Assembly (NCBI GenBank): GCA_009377525.1 | Contig: WHTW01000026.1 | Span: 5,554 to 62,060 of the forward strand | DNA length: 56,507 bases | Direction: 5' to 3' | From: Rhodospirillales bacterium | GTDB taxonomy: Bacteria; Pseudomonadota; Alphaproteobacteria; Reyranellales; Reyranellaceae | In this document: one piece after another, positions 1 through 9,500 of the stretch | Layout: each line of letters opens with the position of its first letter | Numbering within the stretch: the first letter of the stretch is position 1 | Translations under genes and position numbers: made by a program | Notes under the pieces: generated by a model | Told to the model about the DNA's origin: nothing | Database searches by the model: none | Seen by the model: only the letters and a program-made list of their open reading frames with translations

Positions 1-1252
1 CCACGCCCTGCTGGTCGGCGCGATCCTGCATGTCCTGTATGCCGGGCAGGACAAGACGCTGGCCGGCGTCGCGGCCTTCCTGTCCGATCCGAAGCGGCCG
101 ATCGAGACGACGCTCCGCGCGATGATGACGACGCCGCACCTCGGCCAGGCGGGTGTTCATCCAGTGATCGCCTCGGCGGCACGGGAACTGTTGAACAAGA
201 GCGAGAACGAACGCTCCGGCGTGCTGTCGACCGCAATGTCCTTCCTCGGCCTGTACCGGGATCCCGTGGTGGCGAGGGTGACCCGCCGTTGCGACTGGCG
301 CATCCGTGATCTCGTCGAAAACGAGCGGCCGACGACGCTCTACCTCGTGGTGCCGCCCTCCGACATCAGCCGGACCAAGCCGCTGGTGCGGCTCATGCTG
401 AATCAGATCGGCCGCCGGCTGACCGAGGAACTCCATGCCGAGGGCCGCCGCCACAGGCTGCTGCTCATGCTCGACGAGTTTCCAGCCCTGGGCCGCCTCG
501 ACTTCTTCGAATCCGCGCTCGCCTTCATGGCGGGCTATGGGCTGAAGAGCTTCCTCATCGCCCAGTCGCTCAATCAAATCGAGAAGGCGTACGGCCCGAA
601 CAATGCCATCCTCGACAACTGCCATGTGCGTGTGTCCTTCGCTACCAACGACGAGCGCACCGCCAAGCGCGTCTCGGATGCACTCGGCACCGCGACCGAG
701 ATTCGCGACGCCAGGAACTACGCCGGCCACAGGCTGAGCCCCTGGCTTGGTCATCTCATGGTCTCGCGGCAGGAGACGGCGCGACCGCTGCTGACGCCTG
801 GCGAGGTCATGCAACTGCCAGCCACCGACGAATTGGTGCTGGTCTCCGGCTGCCCGCCGATTCGGGCCAGGAAGGCACGGTATTACGAGGATCGGCGACT
901 GACGGAGCGTCTGTTTCCAGCACCAAGGTCGGAAAAGCCCAGGGTTGCCGGCACGGCGGCGGATGACTGGAGCGGCACGCCCGCTCCGGCGAGTCGGAGC
1001 GGGAGCGAGGGAGTGGCAAGCTTCCATGCGGTGCATCCCGTCGATGATCCCGCTAACGGCGGCATCCGCCGAGAGCCGGAGCTTGCCGAGCATGAAGACA
1101 TCGCACCCGAGCCTCCTACACCCTCACCGGAGTTTGCGTTTGGCGAGGATGAGCCCGACGAGGACGCCGTGCGCGCTCGAGCGTTGCGCGCCGCCGCCCG
1201 AGGTCTCGCCCGCCAGGCCGCATTGGATCCCGGCGACGGTATCGACCTCTGA
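1..1252 (+). CDS. traG: TraG/VirD4-type coupling protein, C-terminal part
   Basis: Type IV coupling ATPase that links the relaxosome to the Trb channel at the inner membrane. The frame is open from base 2, well before the first internal ATG at 122, so the 5' end lies outside the window. The visible part covers the second half of the nucleotide-binding domain: a Walker B segment LLLMLDEFPALGRLDF (about bases 460-507), followed by the IAQSLNQIEKAYG stretch and the ILDNC segment typical of TraG/VirD4. The tail after about base 960 is acidic, proline-rich and poorly conserved. It is the first gene of the visible transfer operon and is followed after 8 bp by a ribbon-helix-helix gene. The family call is firm; completeness cannot be judged. 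Confidence 0.93.
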   Translation, partial: HALLVGAILHVLYAGQDKTLAGVAAFLSDPKRPIETTLRAMMTTPHLGQAGVHPVIASAARELLNKSENERSGVLSTAMSFLGLYRDPVVARVTRRCDWRIRDLVENERPTTLYLVVPPSDISRTKPLVRLMLNQIGRRLTEELHAEGRRHRLLLMLDEFPALGRLDFFESALAFMAGYGLKSFLIAQSLNQIEKAYGPNNAILDNCHVRVSFATNDERTAKRVSDALGTATEIRDARNYAGHRLSPWLGHLMVSRQETARPLLTPGEVMQLPATDELVLVSGCPPIRARKARYYEDRRLTERLFPAPRSEKPRVAGTAADDWSGTPAPASRSGSEGVASFHAVHPVDDPANGGIRREPELAEHEDIAPEPPTPSPEFAFGEDEPDEDAVRARALRAAARGLARQAALDPGDGIDL

Positions 1253-1260
1253 GCCGCCGG

Positions 1261-1701
1261 ATGCGGACCAAGCATACGTTCCGCTTGCCGCCTGATCTGG
1301 CGATCAAGCTCGCCGACTATGCACAGCGCAAGCGCGTACCGCAGGCCCTCATCGTGGAAACCGCCCTCGCATCCTTTCTGTCTCCGGACGGGTCAGAGAG
1401 GCTGGAGGGCGCGCTCGGCCGCCGACTGGACCGGCTCATCCGACAGGTCGAGCGGCTGGAGCGCCACGTCACCATCTCCAACGAAGCGTTGGCGCTCTTC
1501 GTACGCTTCTGGCTGACGGCGACTCCACCTCTGACGGATACAGCGCAGCCGGGCGCGCAGGCCAAGGGCCGGGAGCGTTACGAAGGCTATGTCGAGGCGC
1601 TCGGCCGGCGCCTGGCCAAAGGCCGGACCCTGGCCGACGAGATCTCCCAGGATATCGCGCCTGCAGATCAAACAACGGATGAGGGAAGCCATCGGTCCTG
1701 A
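1261..1701 (+). CDS. Ribbon-helix-helix (CopG-like) protein of the conjugation operon
   Basis: Protein of 146 residues whose first 45 residues (RTKHTFRLPPDLAIKLADYA onward) fit a CopG/MetJ-type ribbon-helix-helix DNA-binding fold: a beta strand, then two helices. The rest is helical with a charged segment around residues 60-75 (RRLDRLIRQVERLERH). CopG-like genes at this place, between traG and trbB, are common in chromosomal Trb modules and may autoregulate the operon or help relaxosome assembly; that role is inferred from position. The start 8 bp after the traG stop implies cotranscription. A 140-bp gap to trbB follows, the longest in the operon, and could carry a second promoter. Confidence 0.75.
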   Translation: MRTKHTFRLPPDLAIKLADYAQRKRVPQALIVETALASFLSPDGSERLEGALGRRLDRLIRQVERLERHVTISNEALALFVRFWLTATPPLTDTAQPGAQAKGRERYEGYVEALGRRLAKGRTLADEISQDIAPADQTTDEGSHRS

Positions 1702-1841
1702 GGCCCGACCGCCGTCCACCTGCCTTTGTACGCCAGTGTACTACGACCTCCTCGACCTTGTTGCGCCGACCCAGTTCCTCCTCTTTCTAATCGACCCCAT
1801 TCCACGACCGCTGCTCGGACGGTCCTGCAATCGGGGTAACG

Positions 1842-2810
1842 ATGACGGTACATTCCTTCCAAGCTGAGGTGATCTCCCGCGGCGCTCGCATGCTGCGCAC
1901 CGCCTTGGGTCCCGCTATCGCTGCGTGGCTCGAGGATCCGTCTGTCGTCGAGGTCATGTTGAACCCCGATGGGCGACTCTGGGTAGACCGGCTGTCGAGT
2001 GGGTTGGTCGAGACGGAGGAGCGCCTGGCCGCCGCCGAGGGCGAGCGCATCGTGCGGCTCGTGGCCCATCATGTCGGCGCCGAGGTCCATCCTGGCAGCC
2101 CGCGCGTGTCGGCGGAGCTGCCCGAGACGGGAGAGCGCTTCGAAGGACTTCTCCCTCCTGTCGTGGCGGCACCGACCTTCGCGATCCGCAAGCCTGCGGT
2201 CGCCGTCTTCACCCTCGAGGACTACGCCGCGGCTGGCATCATGACGGTTGGCCAGGCCGACGTACTCCGGCAGGCCGTCGCGGACCGTCGAAACATCCTC
2301 GTCGCGGGCGGCACCTCGACGGGCAAGACGACCCTTGCCAATGCGCTCCTGGCCGAGGTGGCCAAGACTTCCGACCGGGTGGTGCTGATCGAGGATACGC
2401 GCGAGCTCCAGTGCCGCGCCGCCAATCTGGTCGCTTTGCGGACCAAGGATGGCGTGGCATCGCTTGCCGATCTCGTGCGCTCGTCGCTCCGGCTGCGGCC
2501 CGACCGCATCCCGATCGGCGAAGTGCGCGGCGCCGAGGCCCTCGATCTCCTGAAAGCCTGGGGCACTGGTCATCCTGGCGGCATCGGCACCATCCACGCC
2601 GGCACGGCCATCGGTGCGCTGCGGCGCTTAGAACAGCTCATCCAGGAAGCCGTCGTCACCGTGCCGCGGGCTCTCATCGCCGAGACCATCGACCTGATCG
2701 CCGTGCTATCGGGCCGCGGCGCCGCGCGCCGGCTGACCGAACTCGCCCGCGTGGACGGTCTTGGCACCGACTTGGATTACGCACTCTCACCTGCAGGAGA
2801 ACGTCAATGA
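1842..2810 (+). CDS. trbB: Conjugal transfer ATPase TrbB (VirB11 family)
   Basis: Hexameric cytoplasmic secretion ATPase of the VirB11/PulE type that powers the Trb mating channel. Protein of 322 residues, normal for TrbB. The Walker A motif GGTSTGKTT (about residues 157-165) is followed by [12 protein letters not shown] (Asp box) and the [25 protein letters not shown] segment, with the His box around GTIHAG, all in VirB11 order. It opens the trbBCDEJLFGI run. Its TGA stop overlaps the trbC start (ATGATG at 2807), so the two are translationally coupled. Confidence 0.96.
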   Translation: MTVHSFQAEVISRGARMLRTALGPAIAAWLEDPSVVEVMLNPDGRLWVDRLSSGLVETEERLAAAEGERIVRLVAHHVGAEVHPGSPRVSAELPETGERFEGLLPPVVAAPTFAIRKPAVAVFTLEDYAAAGIMTVGQADVLRQAVADRRNILVAGGTSTGKTTLANALLAEVAKTSDRVVLIEDTRELQCRAANLVALRTKDGVASLADLVRSSLRLRPDRIPIGEVRGAEALDLLKAWGTGHPGGIGTIHAGTAIGALRRLEQLIQEAVVTVPRALIAETIDLIAVLSGRGAARRLTELARVDGLGTDLDYALSPAGERQ

Positions 2811-3133
2811 TGCGCTTCGCGATACGGCGCGCGGTCACGGCGACCGCCATTCTGTCCTCGATACTGCTGGCCTTCTCGTCGGCGGCCTACGCGGCGGGTT
2901 CCAGCATGCCGTGGGAGCAGCCGCTGCAGCAGGTCCTGCAATCGGTCGAAGGCCCGGTGGCCAAGATCGTTGCTGTGATCATCATCATCGTCACCGGCCT
3001 CACCCTGGCCTTCGGCGACACGTCCGGCGGATTCCGGCGCCTGATCCAGATCGTGTTCGGCATCTCGATCGCCTTTGCCGCCTCGAGTTTCTTCCTGTCG
3101 TTCTTCTCTTTCGGCGGCGGGGTACTCGTCTGA
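2807..3133 (+). CDS. trbC: Pilin precursor TrbC (VirB2 family)
   Basis: Small membrane protein of 108 residues with an N-terminal signal region ending near AAYAAGS and two hydrophobic helices (around residues 45-65 and 75-100). This matches TrbC/VirB2 prepilins, which are cleaved, sometimes cyclised, and form the conjugative pilus. I place the start at the ATG at 2807, which overlaps the trbB stop; the next codon is also ATG, so either could be used. It ends in a TGATG overlap with trbD. Confidence 0.9.
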   Translation: MMRFAIRRAVTATAILSSILLAFSSAAYAAGSSMPWEQPLQQVLQSVEGPVAKIVAVIIIIVTGLTLAFGDTSGGFRRLIQIVFGISIAFAASSFFLSFFSFGGGVLV

Positions 3134-3396
3134 TGACCGAGCCCGTTCCTGGCTTCGTCGTGCCGCTTCACCGCGCCTTGACCGAGCCGATCCTGCTCGG
3201 TGGTGCCCCGCGGTCTGTGGCGATCCTCAACGGCACACTGGCGGGCGCTGTCGGCCTCGGCCTGCGCCTGTGGATCGCCGGTTTGCTGCTCTGGCTGATC
3301 GGTCATGGGCTGGCCGTCTGGGCGGCCAAGCGCGACCCGCTGTTCGTCGACGTGGTGCGCCGCCACCTGCGCATCCCCGGTCGGCTCGGCGTGTGA
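3133..3396 (+). CDS. trbD: Conjugal transfer protein TrbD (VirB3 family)
   Basis: Inner-membrane protein of 87 residues. A short cytoplasmic N-terminus (VPLHRALTEPILLGGAPR) precedes one long hydrophobic hairpin (about residues 28-62) and a basic C-terminal tail. The LTEPILLGGAPR segment is characteristic of TrbD/VirB3. VirB3-type proteins associate with the VirB4/TrbE ATPase. The start overlaps the trbC stop as TGATG and the gene is followed 10 bp later by trbE. Confidence 0.93.
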   Translation: MTEPVPGFVVPLHRALTEPILLGGAPRSVAILNGTLAGAVGLGLRLWIAGLLLWLIGHGLAVWAAKRDPLFVDVVRRHLRIPGRLGV

Positions 3397-3406
3397 GGAC
3401 CGTGGC

Positions 3407-5845
3407 ATGATGAACCTCGCGGAATACCGCAGCTCGGCGACGCGTCTCGCAGATTTTCTGCCGTGGGCGGTGCTCGTTGCTTCAGGGGTCGTCCTCAACA
3501 AGGACGGATCCTTTCAGCGGACGGCGCATTTCCGGGGACCCGATCTCGACTCGGCGGTGCCCGCCGAACTCGTTGGCGTCGCCGGGCGCCTCAACAATGC
3601 GCTGCGCCGGCTCGGCTCCGGCTGGGCGATCTTCGTCGAGGCGCAGCGCCAGCCGTCCAGCACCTATCCGGAGAGCAGCTTCTCCGATGCAGCCTCCGCG
3701 CTGGTCGATGCCGAGCGAAAGGCCACTTTCGAAGAGGAGGGGGCTCATTACGAGTCGGCCTGCTTCCTCACCTTTCTCTATTTGCCGCCGGCCTGGGAGT
3801 CCGCCGGCGCCGAGCGCTTCCTCTACGAGGGACGCGCCCGCGCCGAGGGCGCCGACGCGCACGAGATCCTGGCGGGCTTTATCGATCGGACGGACCGCGT
3901 CCTAAAACTCCTCGAAGGTTTTATGCCCGAAAGCCGCTGGCTCGACGATGGCGAGACGCTGACCTACCTGCATTCCTGCATCTCGACCCGGCGCCAGCGC
4001 GTGCGCGTGCCGGAAGTGCCGATGTATCTCGATGCCCTGCTGGCCGATCAGTCCCTGGCGGCTGGTCTGGAGCCGAAGCTCGGTGGCTCTCACCTGCGCG
4101 TGCTCACGATCGTGGGCTTCCCGGCGGCGACCACCCCCGGGATCCTGGACGAGCTCAATCGCCTGGCCTTTGCCTATCGCTGGTCCACCCGTGCGATCAT
4201 GCTCGACAAGACCGACGCTACGAAGCTGCTGACCCGGATCCGCCGGCAGTGGTTCGCCAAGAGGAAGTCGATCGCCGCGATCCTCAAGGAGGTGATGACC
4301 AACGAGGCGTCGATGCTCCTCGACACGGACGCCCACAACAAGGCGATCGATGCCGATGCCGCCCTGCAGGAGCTGGGCTCCGACGCGGTCGGCGCGGCCT
4401 TCTGCACTGTGACGGTCACGGTATGGGACGACGATCCACGCATCGCTGATGAGAGGCTGCGCCTCGTCGAGAAGGTGATCCAGGGCCGCGACTTCACCTG
4501 CATGATCGAAACCGTCAATGCCGTCGATGCGTGGTTCGGCTCCCTGCCGGGCCACGCCTACGCCAATGTGCGCCAGCCGCCGGTCTCCACGCTCAATCTG
4601 GCGCACATGATCCCGCTCTCCGCCGTCTGGGCGGGGCCGGCACGGGACGACCACCTGGACGCCCCGCCGCTGTTCTTCGGCAGGACCGAGGGAGCGACGC
4701 CGTTCCGCTTTGCCCTTCATGTGGGCGATGTCGGCCACACGCTCGTGGTCGGCCCGACCGGCGCCGGCAAATCCGTGCTGCTGGCGCTGATGGCGTTGCA
4801 GTTTCGGCGCTATGCCAAGGCACAGGTCTTCGCCTTCGACTTCGGCGGCTCGATCCGCGCGGCTGCGCTCGCGATGGGCGGTGATTGGCACGATCTGGGT
4901 GGCGCGCTCACCGACGATGCCGACGCGCCCGTCGCCCTCCAGCCGCTCGCGCTCATCGACGACATCGCCGAACGCGGCTGGGCAGCGGCGTGGATCTCGG
5001 CCCTCCTGGCGCGCGAGAAGATCGCCATAACCCCGGAGGTGAAGGATCATCTCTGGTCGGCGCTGGGTTCGCTGGCTTCGGCTCCGCTCGGTGAGCGCAC
5101 GCTGACAGGCCTGTCGGTGCTGCTGCAGTCGACGGCGCTCAAGCGGGCGCTGCAGCCGTATTGTCTGGGCGGTTCCTTTGGACGCCTGCTCGATGCCGAG
5201 GCCGAGCGACTGGGTGATGGTGCCGTCCAGGTATTCGAGACCGAAGGCCTGATCGGCACCGGTGCAGCCTCCGCAGTCCTTGCCTATCTCTTCCACCGCA
5301 TCGAGGCTCGGCTCGACGGGCGGGCGACTCTCCTCATCGTCGACGAAGGCTGGCTTGCCCTCGACGACGAGGGCTTCGCGGGCCAGCTCCGCGAATGGCT
5401 GAAGACGTTGCGCAAGAAGAATGCGTCAGTCGTCTTTGCCACGCAGTCGCTCTCCGACATTGATGGATCCCCGATCGCGCCGGCCATCATCGAGAGCTGC
5501 CCGACCCGTCTTTTCCTGCCGAACGAGCGGGCGATCGAGCCGCAGATCACGGCGATCTATCGCCGCTTCGGCCTCAACGACCGCCAGATCGATATCCTCG
5601 CGCGGGCGACGCCGAAGCGCGACTACTACTGCCAGTCCCGCCGCGGCAACCGCCTGTTCGAACTTGGCCTCGGCGAGGTGGCTCTTGCCCTGACGGCGGC
5701 CTCGTCGAAGTCCGATCAGGCCCTGATCGAACGCATCCTCGCCGAGCACGGTCGCGAGGGCTTTCTCGGCGGCTGGCTTGTCGCCCGCGGCGCGGCCTGG
5801 GCTGCCGACCTTATCCCCGATCTCAGCACTGGAGAATCGTCATGA
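3407..5845 (+). CDS. trbE: Conjugal transfer ATPase TrbE (VirB4 family)
   Basis: Large energising ATPase of the T4SS (VirB4/CagE family). I choose the ATGATG at 3407, just after trbD, giving 812 residues (MMNLAEYRSSATRLADFLPW), rather than an upstream in-frame start inside trbD. The N-terminal domain runs to about residue 430. The Walker A motif GPTGAGKSVLLAL follows (about residue 449), and the Walker B-like LLIVDEGWLALDDEGF lies around residue 640, with ATQSLSDIDGS after it as in VirB4 proteins. The length is normal. The stop overlaps the trbJ start (ATGA). Confidence 0.97.
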   Translation: MMNLAEYRSSATRLADFLPWAVLVASGVVLNKDGSFQRTAHFRGPDLDSAVPAELVGVAGRLNNALRRLGSGWAIFVEAQRQPSSTYPESSFSDAASALVDAERKATFEEEGAHYESACFLTFLYLPPAWESAGAERFLYEGRARAEGADAHEILAGFIDRTDRVLKLLEGFMPESRWLDDGETLTYLHSCISTRRQRVRVPEVPMYLDALLADQSLAAGLEPKLGGSHLRVLTIVGFPAATTPGILDELNRLAFAYRWSTRAIMLDKTDATKLLTRIRRQWFAKRKSIAAILKEVMTNEASMLLDTDAHNKAIDADAALQELGSDAVGAAFCTVTVTVWDDDPRIADERLRLVEKVIQGRDFTCMIETVNAVDAWFGSLPGHAYANVRQPPVSTLNLAHMIPLSAVWAGPARDDHLDAPPLFFGRTEGATPFRFALHVGDVGHTLVVGPTGAGKSVLLALMALQFRRYAKAQVFAFDFGGSIRAAALAMGGDWHDLGGALTDDADAPVALQPLALIDDIAERGWAAAWISALLAREKIAITPEVKDHLWSALGSLASAPLGERTLTGLSVLLQSTALKRALQPYCLGGSFGRLLDAEAERLGDGAVQVFETEGLIGTGAASAVLAYLFHRIEARLDGRATLLIVDEGWLALDDEGFAGQLREWLKTLRKKNASVVFATQSLSDIDGSPIAPAIIESCPTRLFLPNERAIEPQITAIYRRFGLNDRQIDILARATPKRDYYCQSRRGNRLFELGLGEVALALTAASSKSDQALIERILAEHGREGFLGGWLVARGAAWAADLIPDLSTGESS

Positions 5846-6579
5846 TCTCTATTCGTCGTTTCGGCGCCGCCCTTGCGACCGCCCTTGTCATTGCAGGGAG
5901 CGCGTTGCCGGTTTCCGCCCAGATGACCGTGTTCGATCCCAGCAACTATTCGCAGAACCTGCTGACGGCGGCGCGCACCTTGCAGCAGGTCAACAACCAG
6001 ATCCTGTCGCTGCAGAACGAAGCGCAAATGCTGATCAACCAGGCGCGTCATCTCACGAGCCTGCCGTACTCCTCCCTGCAGCAGTTGCAGCAGTCCATAG
6101 GACGAACCCGGCAATTGCTCGGTCAGGCCCAGAACATCGCCTACGACGTCCAGCAGATCGATCAGGCATTCTCGACGACCTATGCGCCGGCGTCGGCGAA
6201 CCAGTCGGATTACGCGCTGATCGCCAATGCGCAAGTGCGCTGGCAGAACTCGGTCGCGGGCCTGCAGGATGCGCTACGCATCCAGGCGACGGTGGTCGGC
6301 AATCTCGACACCAACCGGACCGAGATGTCCGCCCTCGTCGATGCGAGCCAAAGCGCTGTAGGGGCACTGGAGGCAGCGCAGGCCGGCAACCAGCTTCTCG
6401 CACTTCAGGCACAGCAGCTCGCCGACCTGACGGCGACTGTCGCCTCACAGAGCCGCGCCCAGAGCCTCGAGGCAGCGGCGCGGGTTGCTGCGCAGGATCA
6501 GGCCAGGGAGCAGCTTCGGCGTTTCCTCACGCCCAAACAGGGCTATCAGCCCTCGACCGTCCGGATGTTCCATGAGTGA
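5842..6579 (+). CDS. trbJ: Conjugal transfer protein TrbJ (VirB5 family)
   Basis: Secreted or periplasmic VirB5-like minor pilus component of 245 residues. It has a cleavable signal peptide (basic start, hydrophobic core, cut after SALPVSAQ) and then a long Gln- and Leu-rich helical body with LQQVNNQILSLQNEAQMLIN, a typical TrbJ motif. The ATG overlaps the trbE stop and is preceded by a GGAG site. A 13-codon frame overlapping its end (about 6573-6614) sits where trbK is found in Ti-plasmid operons, but it is too short to be called a gene. Confidence 0.93.
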   Translation: MISIRRFGAALATALVIAGSALPVSAQMTVFDPSNYSQNLLTAARTLQQVNNQILSLQNEAQMLINQARHLTSLPYSSLQQLQQSIGRTRQLLGQAQNIAYDVQQIDQAFSTTYAPASANQSDYALIANAQVRWQNSVAGLQDALRIQATVVGNLDTNRTEMSALVDASQSAVGALEAAQAGNQLLALQAQQLADLTATVASQSRAQSLEAAARVAAQDQAREQLRRFLTPKQGYQPSTVRMFHE

Positions 6580-6619
6580 GCCTGCCGTCACGTGGGCAAA
6601 GAGCACGGAGTAAAAGCCG

Positions 6620-7864
6620 ATGGGCGGCACAGGCGTCATCGACCGGTTCCTAGAAGTCTTCACTAGCTACATAGATAGCGGTTTCGGGTTGTTGGGCAGC
6701 GAAGTCGGCTTCCTCGCTGCCACGCTGGCCGCGATCGATCTGACCTTGGCCGCGCTGTTCTGGGCGTGGAGCAGGGACGAGGATGTCGTCGCGCGCCTCG
6801 TCAAGAAGACCTTGTTCATCGGCGTCTTCGCCTACCTCATCGGCAACTGGAACAGCCTCGCCCGCATCGTTTTCGAAAGCTTTGCGGGGCTGGGCCTAAA
6901 AGCCTCCGGCACCGGCCTGTCGGCCGCGGATTTCCTGCGCCCGGGACGGGTCGCCCAGGTCGGTCTCGATGCGGGGAGGCCGATCCTCGATTCGATCTCG
7001 GGTCTCATGGGCTTTGTCAGCTTCTTCGAGAACTTCATCCAGATCGCCGTACTGCTGTTCGCTTGGGTGGTGGTGCTGCTCGCCTTCTTCATCCTCGCTG
7101 TCCAGCTCTTCATTACCCTGATCGAGTTCAAGCTGACCACGCTCGCAGGCTTCGTGCTGATCCCATTCGGGCTCTTCAGCAAGACCGCCTTCCTTGCCGA
7201 GCGCGTCCTGGGCAACGTCGTTTCCTCTGGCGTGAAGGTCCTGGTGCTGGCCGTCATCGTCGGCATCGGCTCGACCTTGTTCTCGCAGTTCACCGCGGGA
7301 TCGGGCGGCGCTCAGCCCTCCATCGAGGACGCCATGGCGCTGGTGCTGGCCTCCTTGGCGCTCCTGGGCCTCGGCATCTTTGGGCCTGGCATCGCCAACG
7401 GCATCGTCTCGGGCGGGCCGCAACTCGGGGCCGGCGCAGCGGTGGGGACCGGCCTGGCTGCCGGCGGCCTCGGCGTCGCGGCAGGCGCCATTGCCGCAGG
7501 CGGCGCGAGCGCCCTAGCCGGGGCGGCACGTGGCTCCGCGGCGCTCGCCGGCGGGGCGGCGGCAGCCTACCGCGGTGGTGGCCTGTCCGGCGTGACCGTG
7601 TCGGGAATGTCCGGCGCGGCGAGCCCGCTCCGCCGGGCGGGTTCTAGTCTCGCGAGCAGCTTCGAAGCGGGTGGTCGCGCCGCTGCCGGTGGTGCAGAGG
7701 GTGGCACCGCGCCTGAACCACGCGACGCGCCGCCAGCCTGGGCGCGCCGCATGCGGCGGAGCCAGGCCGCGAGTCATGGCGCCTCGGCCGCCGCTCATGC
7801 CGTCCGCTCCGGCGATCATGGCGGCGGCGGCGGCTCCATCAATCTCTCCGAAGGGACCCGGTGA
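6620..7864 (+). CDS. trbL: Conjugal transfer protein TrbL (VirB6 family)
   Basis: Polytopic inner-membrane channel protein of 414 residues. The first 270 residues contain about six hydrophobic helices (for example LAATLAAIDLTLAALFWAW and VVVLLAFFILAVQLF) and the conserved KTLFIGVFAYLIGNW segment of TrbL. From about residue 270 the protein changes to a low-complexity Gly/Ala-rich cytoplasmic tail (GAGAAVGTGLAAGGLG and similar), usual for the family. It ends in an overlap with trbF. Confidence 0.94.
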   Translation: MGGTGVIDRFLEVFTSYIDSGFGLLGSEVGFLAATLAAIDLTLAALFWAWSRDEDVVARLVKKTLFIGVFAYLIGNWNSLARIVFESFAGLGLKASGTGLSAADFLRPGRVAQVGLDAGRPILDSISGLMGFVSFFENFIQIAVLLFAWVVVLLAFFILAVQLFITLIEFKLTTLAGFVLIPFGLFSKTAFLAERVLGNVVSSGVKVLVLAVIVGIGSTLFSQFTAGSGGAQPSIEDAMALVLASLALLGLGIFGPGIANGIVSGGPQLGAGAAVGTGLAAGGLGVAAGAIAAGGASALAGAARGSAALAGGAAAAYRGGGLSGVTVSGMSGAASPLRRAGSSLASSFEAGGRAAAGGAEGGTAPEPRDAPPAWARRMRRSQAASHGASAAAHAVRSGDHGGGGGSINLSEGTR

Positions 7865-8547
7865 TGTTCAAGCGTTCATCCGTGCGCTACGGCCATTCGC
7901 CGGTAGCGGAGACGCCTTATCAGAAGGCCGCGCAGGTCTGGGATGACCGGATCGGCTCGGCGCGGGTGCAGGCGAGGAACTGGCGGTTGATGGCATTCGG
8001 TTGCCTGGTCCTGGCGGCCGGCTTGGCCGGCGGTCTCGTCTGGCAGGCGGCACGCGGCACGATCACGCCCTGGGTCGTTCAAGTCGACAGGTTCGGCCAG
8101 GCCCAGGCTGTTGCTCCGGCCGACGCCTCTTACCGGCCGACAGATCCGCAGATCGCCTTCCACCTGGGACGCTTCATCGAGGATGTGCGCGGCCTGCCGG
8201 CCGACGCCGTCGTGCTGCGCCAGGGCTGGCTGCGCGCCTACGAGTTCACCACCGATCGCGGCGCCGCGGCGCTGAACGACTATGCCCGCCGCAACGATCC
8301 CTTCGCCAAGCTCGGCAAGTTGCAGATCTCCGTCGAAGTCTCGAGCGTCATTCGAGCATCGCCCGACAGTTTCCGCGTGGCGTGGACCGAGCGCCGCTTC
8401 GAGAGCGGCCAGCTCGCCGCCACCGAGCGCTGGACCGCCATCCTCACCATCGTGATCGAGACGCCGCGCGATGCCGATCGCCTGCGCAAGAATCCGCTGG
8501 GGGTGTTCGTCAACGCCATCAACTGGTCGAAGGAGCTCGCACAATGA
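7864..8547 (+). CDS. trbF: Conjugal transfer protein TrbF (VirB8 family)
   Basis: Bitopic inner-membrane scaffold of the mating channel. The start is taken at ATG 7864 (MFKRSSVRYGHSPVAETPYQ), which overlaps the trbL TGA; a GTG one codon earlier is possible. It has 227 residues: a cytoplasmic N-terminus, one membrane helix (about residues 40-60, LMAFGCLVLAAGLAGGLV) and a periplasmic VirB8-like domain with ATERWTAILTIVIETP. The stop overlaps trbG. Order and spacing match other trb operons. Confidence 0.95.
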   Translation: MFKRSSVRYGHSPVAETPYQKAAQVWDDRIGSARVQARNWRLMAFGCLVLAAGLAGGLVWQAARGTITPWVVQVDRFGQAQAVAPADASYRPTDPQIAFHLGRFIEDVRGLPADAVVLRQGWLRAYEFTTDRGAAALNDYARRNDPFAKLGKLQISVEVSSVIRASPDSFRVAWTERRFESGQLAATERWTAILTIVIETPRDADRLRKNPLGVFVNAINWSKELAQ

Positions 8548-9500
8548 ACCAGGCAAGAGACAAACGACCCATGCGGCCGGCCGTCCTCATCTCGCTGTTG
8601 GCGATCGGCGGCTGCGCGTCGACCAAGCCGCCACAGATCAGCTACGACGAGAGCGTACCGCCGCTTCCCGTGTCGTCGGCGCCCGCCGAGGATCGACCGC
8701 GGCCGTTGCACGTTCCGCCGTCCTGGACGCCTGCGCGTGGTGGCATGGTGGAAGCGAAGGAGCCGATCGCGCGCGTCGAGGCAGCCAATGGCGCCGCGCG
8801 CATCGAGCCGCGCCGCGAAGGTTACTTCAACGCCGTGCAGGTGTTCCCCTACAGCCCGGGCGCCCTCTATCAGGTTTACGTCGCGCCAGGACAGGTCACC
8901 GACATCGCCCTCGAGCCGGGCGAGCAGCTCACCGGGTCCGGGCCGGTGGCGGCTGGCGACACCGTGCGCTGGATCATCGGCGACACCGAAAGCGGCAACG
9001 GCGACACGAGGCGCATCCACATCCTGGTCAAGCCGACCCGGCCCGCCATCGAGACCAACCTCGTGGTCAACACCGACCGGCGTACCTATCTGATTGAGCT
9101 GCGCGCCCACGAGCGGCCCTACATGCCGTCGGTCGCCTGGTTCTATCCCGAAAGCCGAGGCAAGAGCCTTCGCGCTGTGCCGCCGGCGCCGGTCGTTCCC
9201 GAGATGGCGCAGCGCCGTTACCGGTACGCAATCGATGGCGACAGACCGCCCTGGCGACCCGTCAACGCCTATGACGATGGACGCAAGGTCTACATCGAGT
9301 TCTCGCCGGGCATCGTGCAGGGCGAGATGCCGCCGCTCTTCATCGTCGGTCCCGATGGCAAGCCGGAGATCGTCAACTCCCGCACCTACGGAAACGTGCT
9401 GATTGTCGACCGGTTGTTCGCCGCGGCCGAGCTGCGGCTGGGCGGTGAGAGCCAGCAGAAAGTCCGGATCGTCCGCGCAGACGGCAGGCCGCAGCGATGA
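8544..9500 (+). CDS. trbG: Conjugal transfer protein TrbG (VirB9 family), lipoprotein-like
   Basis: Periplasmic/outer-membrane core-complex protein of 318 residues, starting at ATG 8544 inside the end of trbF. The N-terminus has a signal sequence with a lipobox-like LLAIGGCAS, so it may be lipidated and could partly replace the absent TrbH lipoprotein (inference). The VirB9/TrbG domain includes VQVFPYSPGALYQVYVAPGQ and the C-terminal NSRTYGNVLIVDRLFAAAEL segment, both diagnostic. It is followed, with overlap, by trbI. Confidence 0.95.
   Translation: MNQARDKRPMRPAVLISLLAIGGCASTKPPQISYDESVPPLPVSSAPAEDRPRPLHVPPSWTPARGGMVEAKEPIARVEAANGAARIEPRREGYFNAVQVFPYSPGALYQVYVAPGQVTDIALEPGEQLTGSGPVAAGDTVRWIIGDTESGNGDTRRIHILVKPTRPAIETNLVVNTDRRTYLIELRAHERPYMPSVAWFYPESRGKSLRAVPPAPVVPEMAQRRYRYAIDGDRPPWRPVNAYDDGRKVYIEFSPGIVQGEMPPLFIVGPDGKPEIVNSRTYGNVLIVDRLFAAAELRLGGESQQKVRIVRADGRPQR

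Noticed and set aside
3902..5296. Long minus-strand open frames inside trbE and other GC-rich genes (for example 3902-5296 and 42399-44516)
   Set aside because: They mirror the codon pattern of the real gene on the other strand, have low-complexity composition and no family resemblance.
6573..6614. 13-codon frame between trbJ and trbL, at the place of trbK
   Set aside because: Far too short for TrbK, with no signal peptide or lipobox; kept only as a possible relic.
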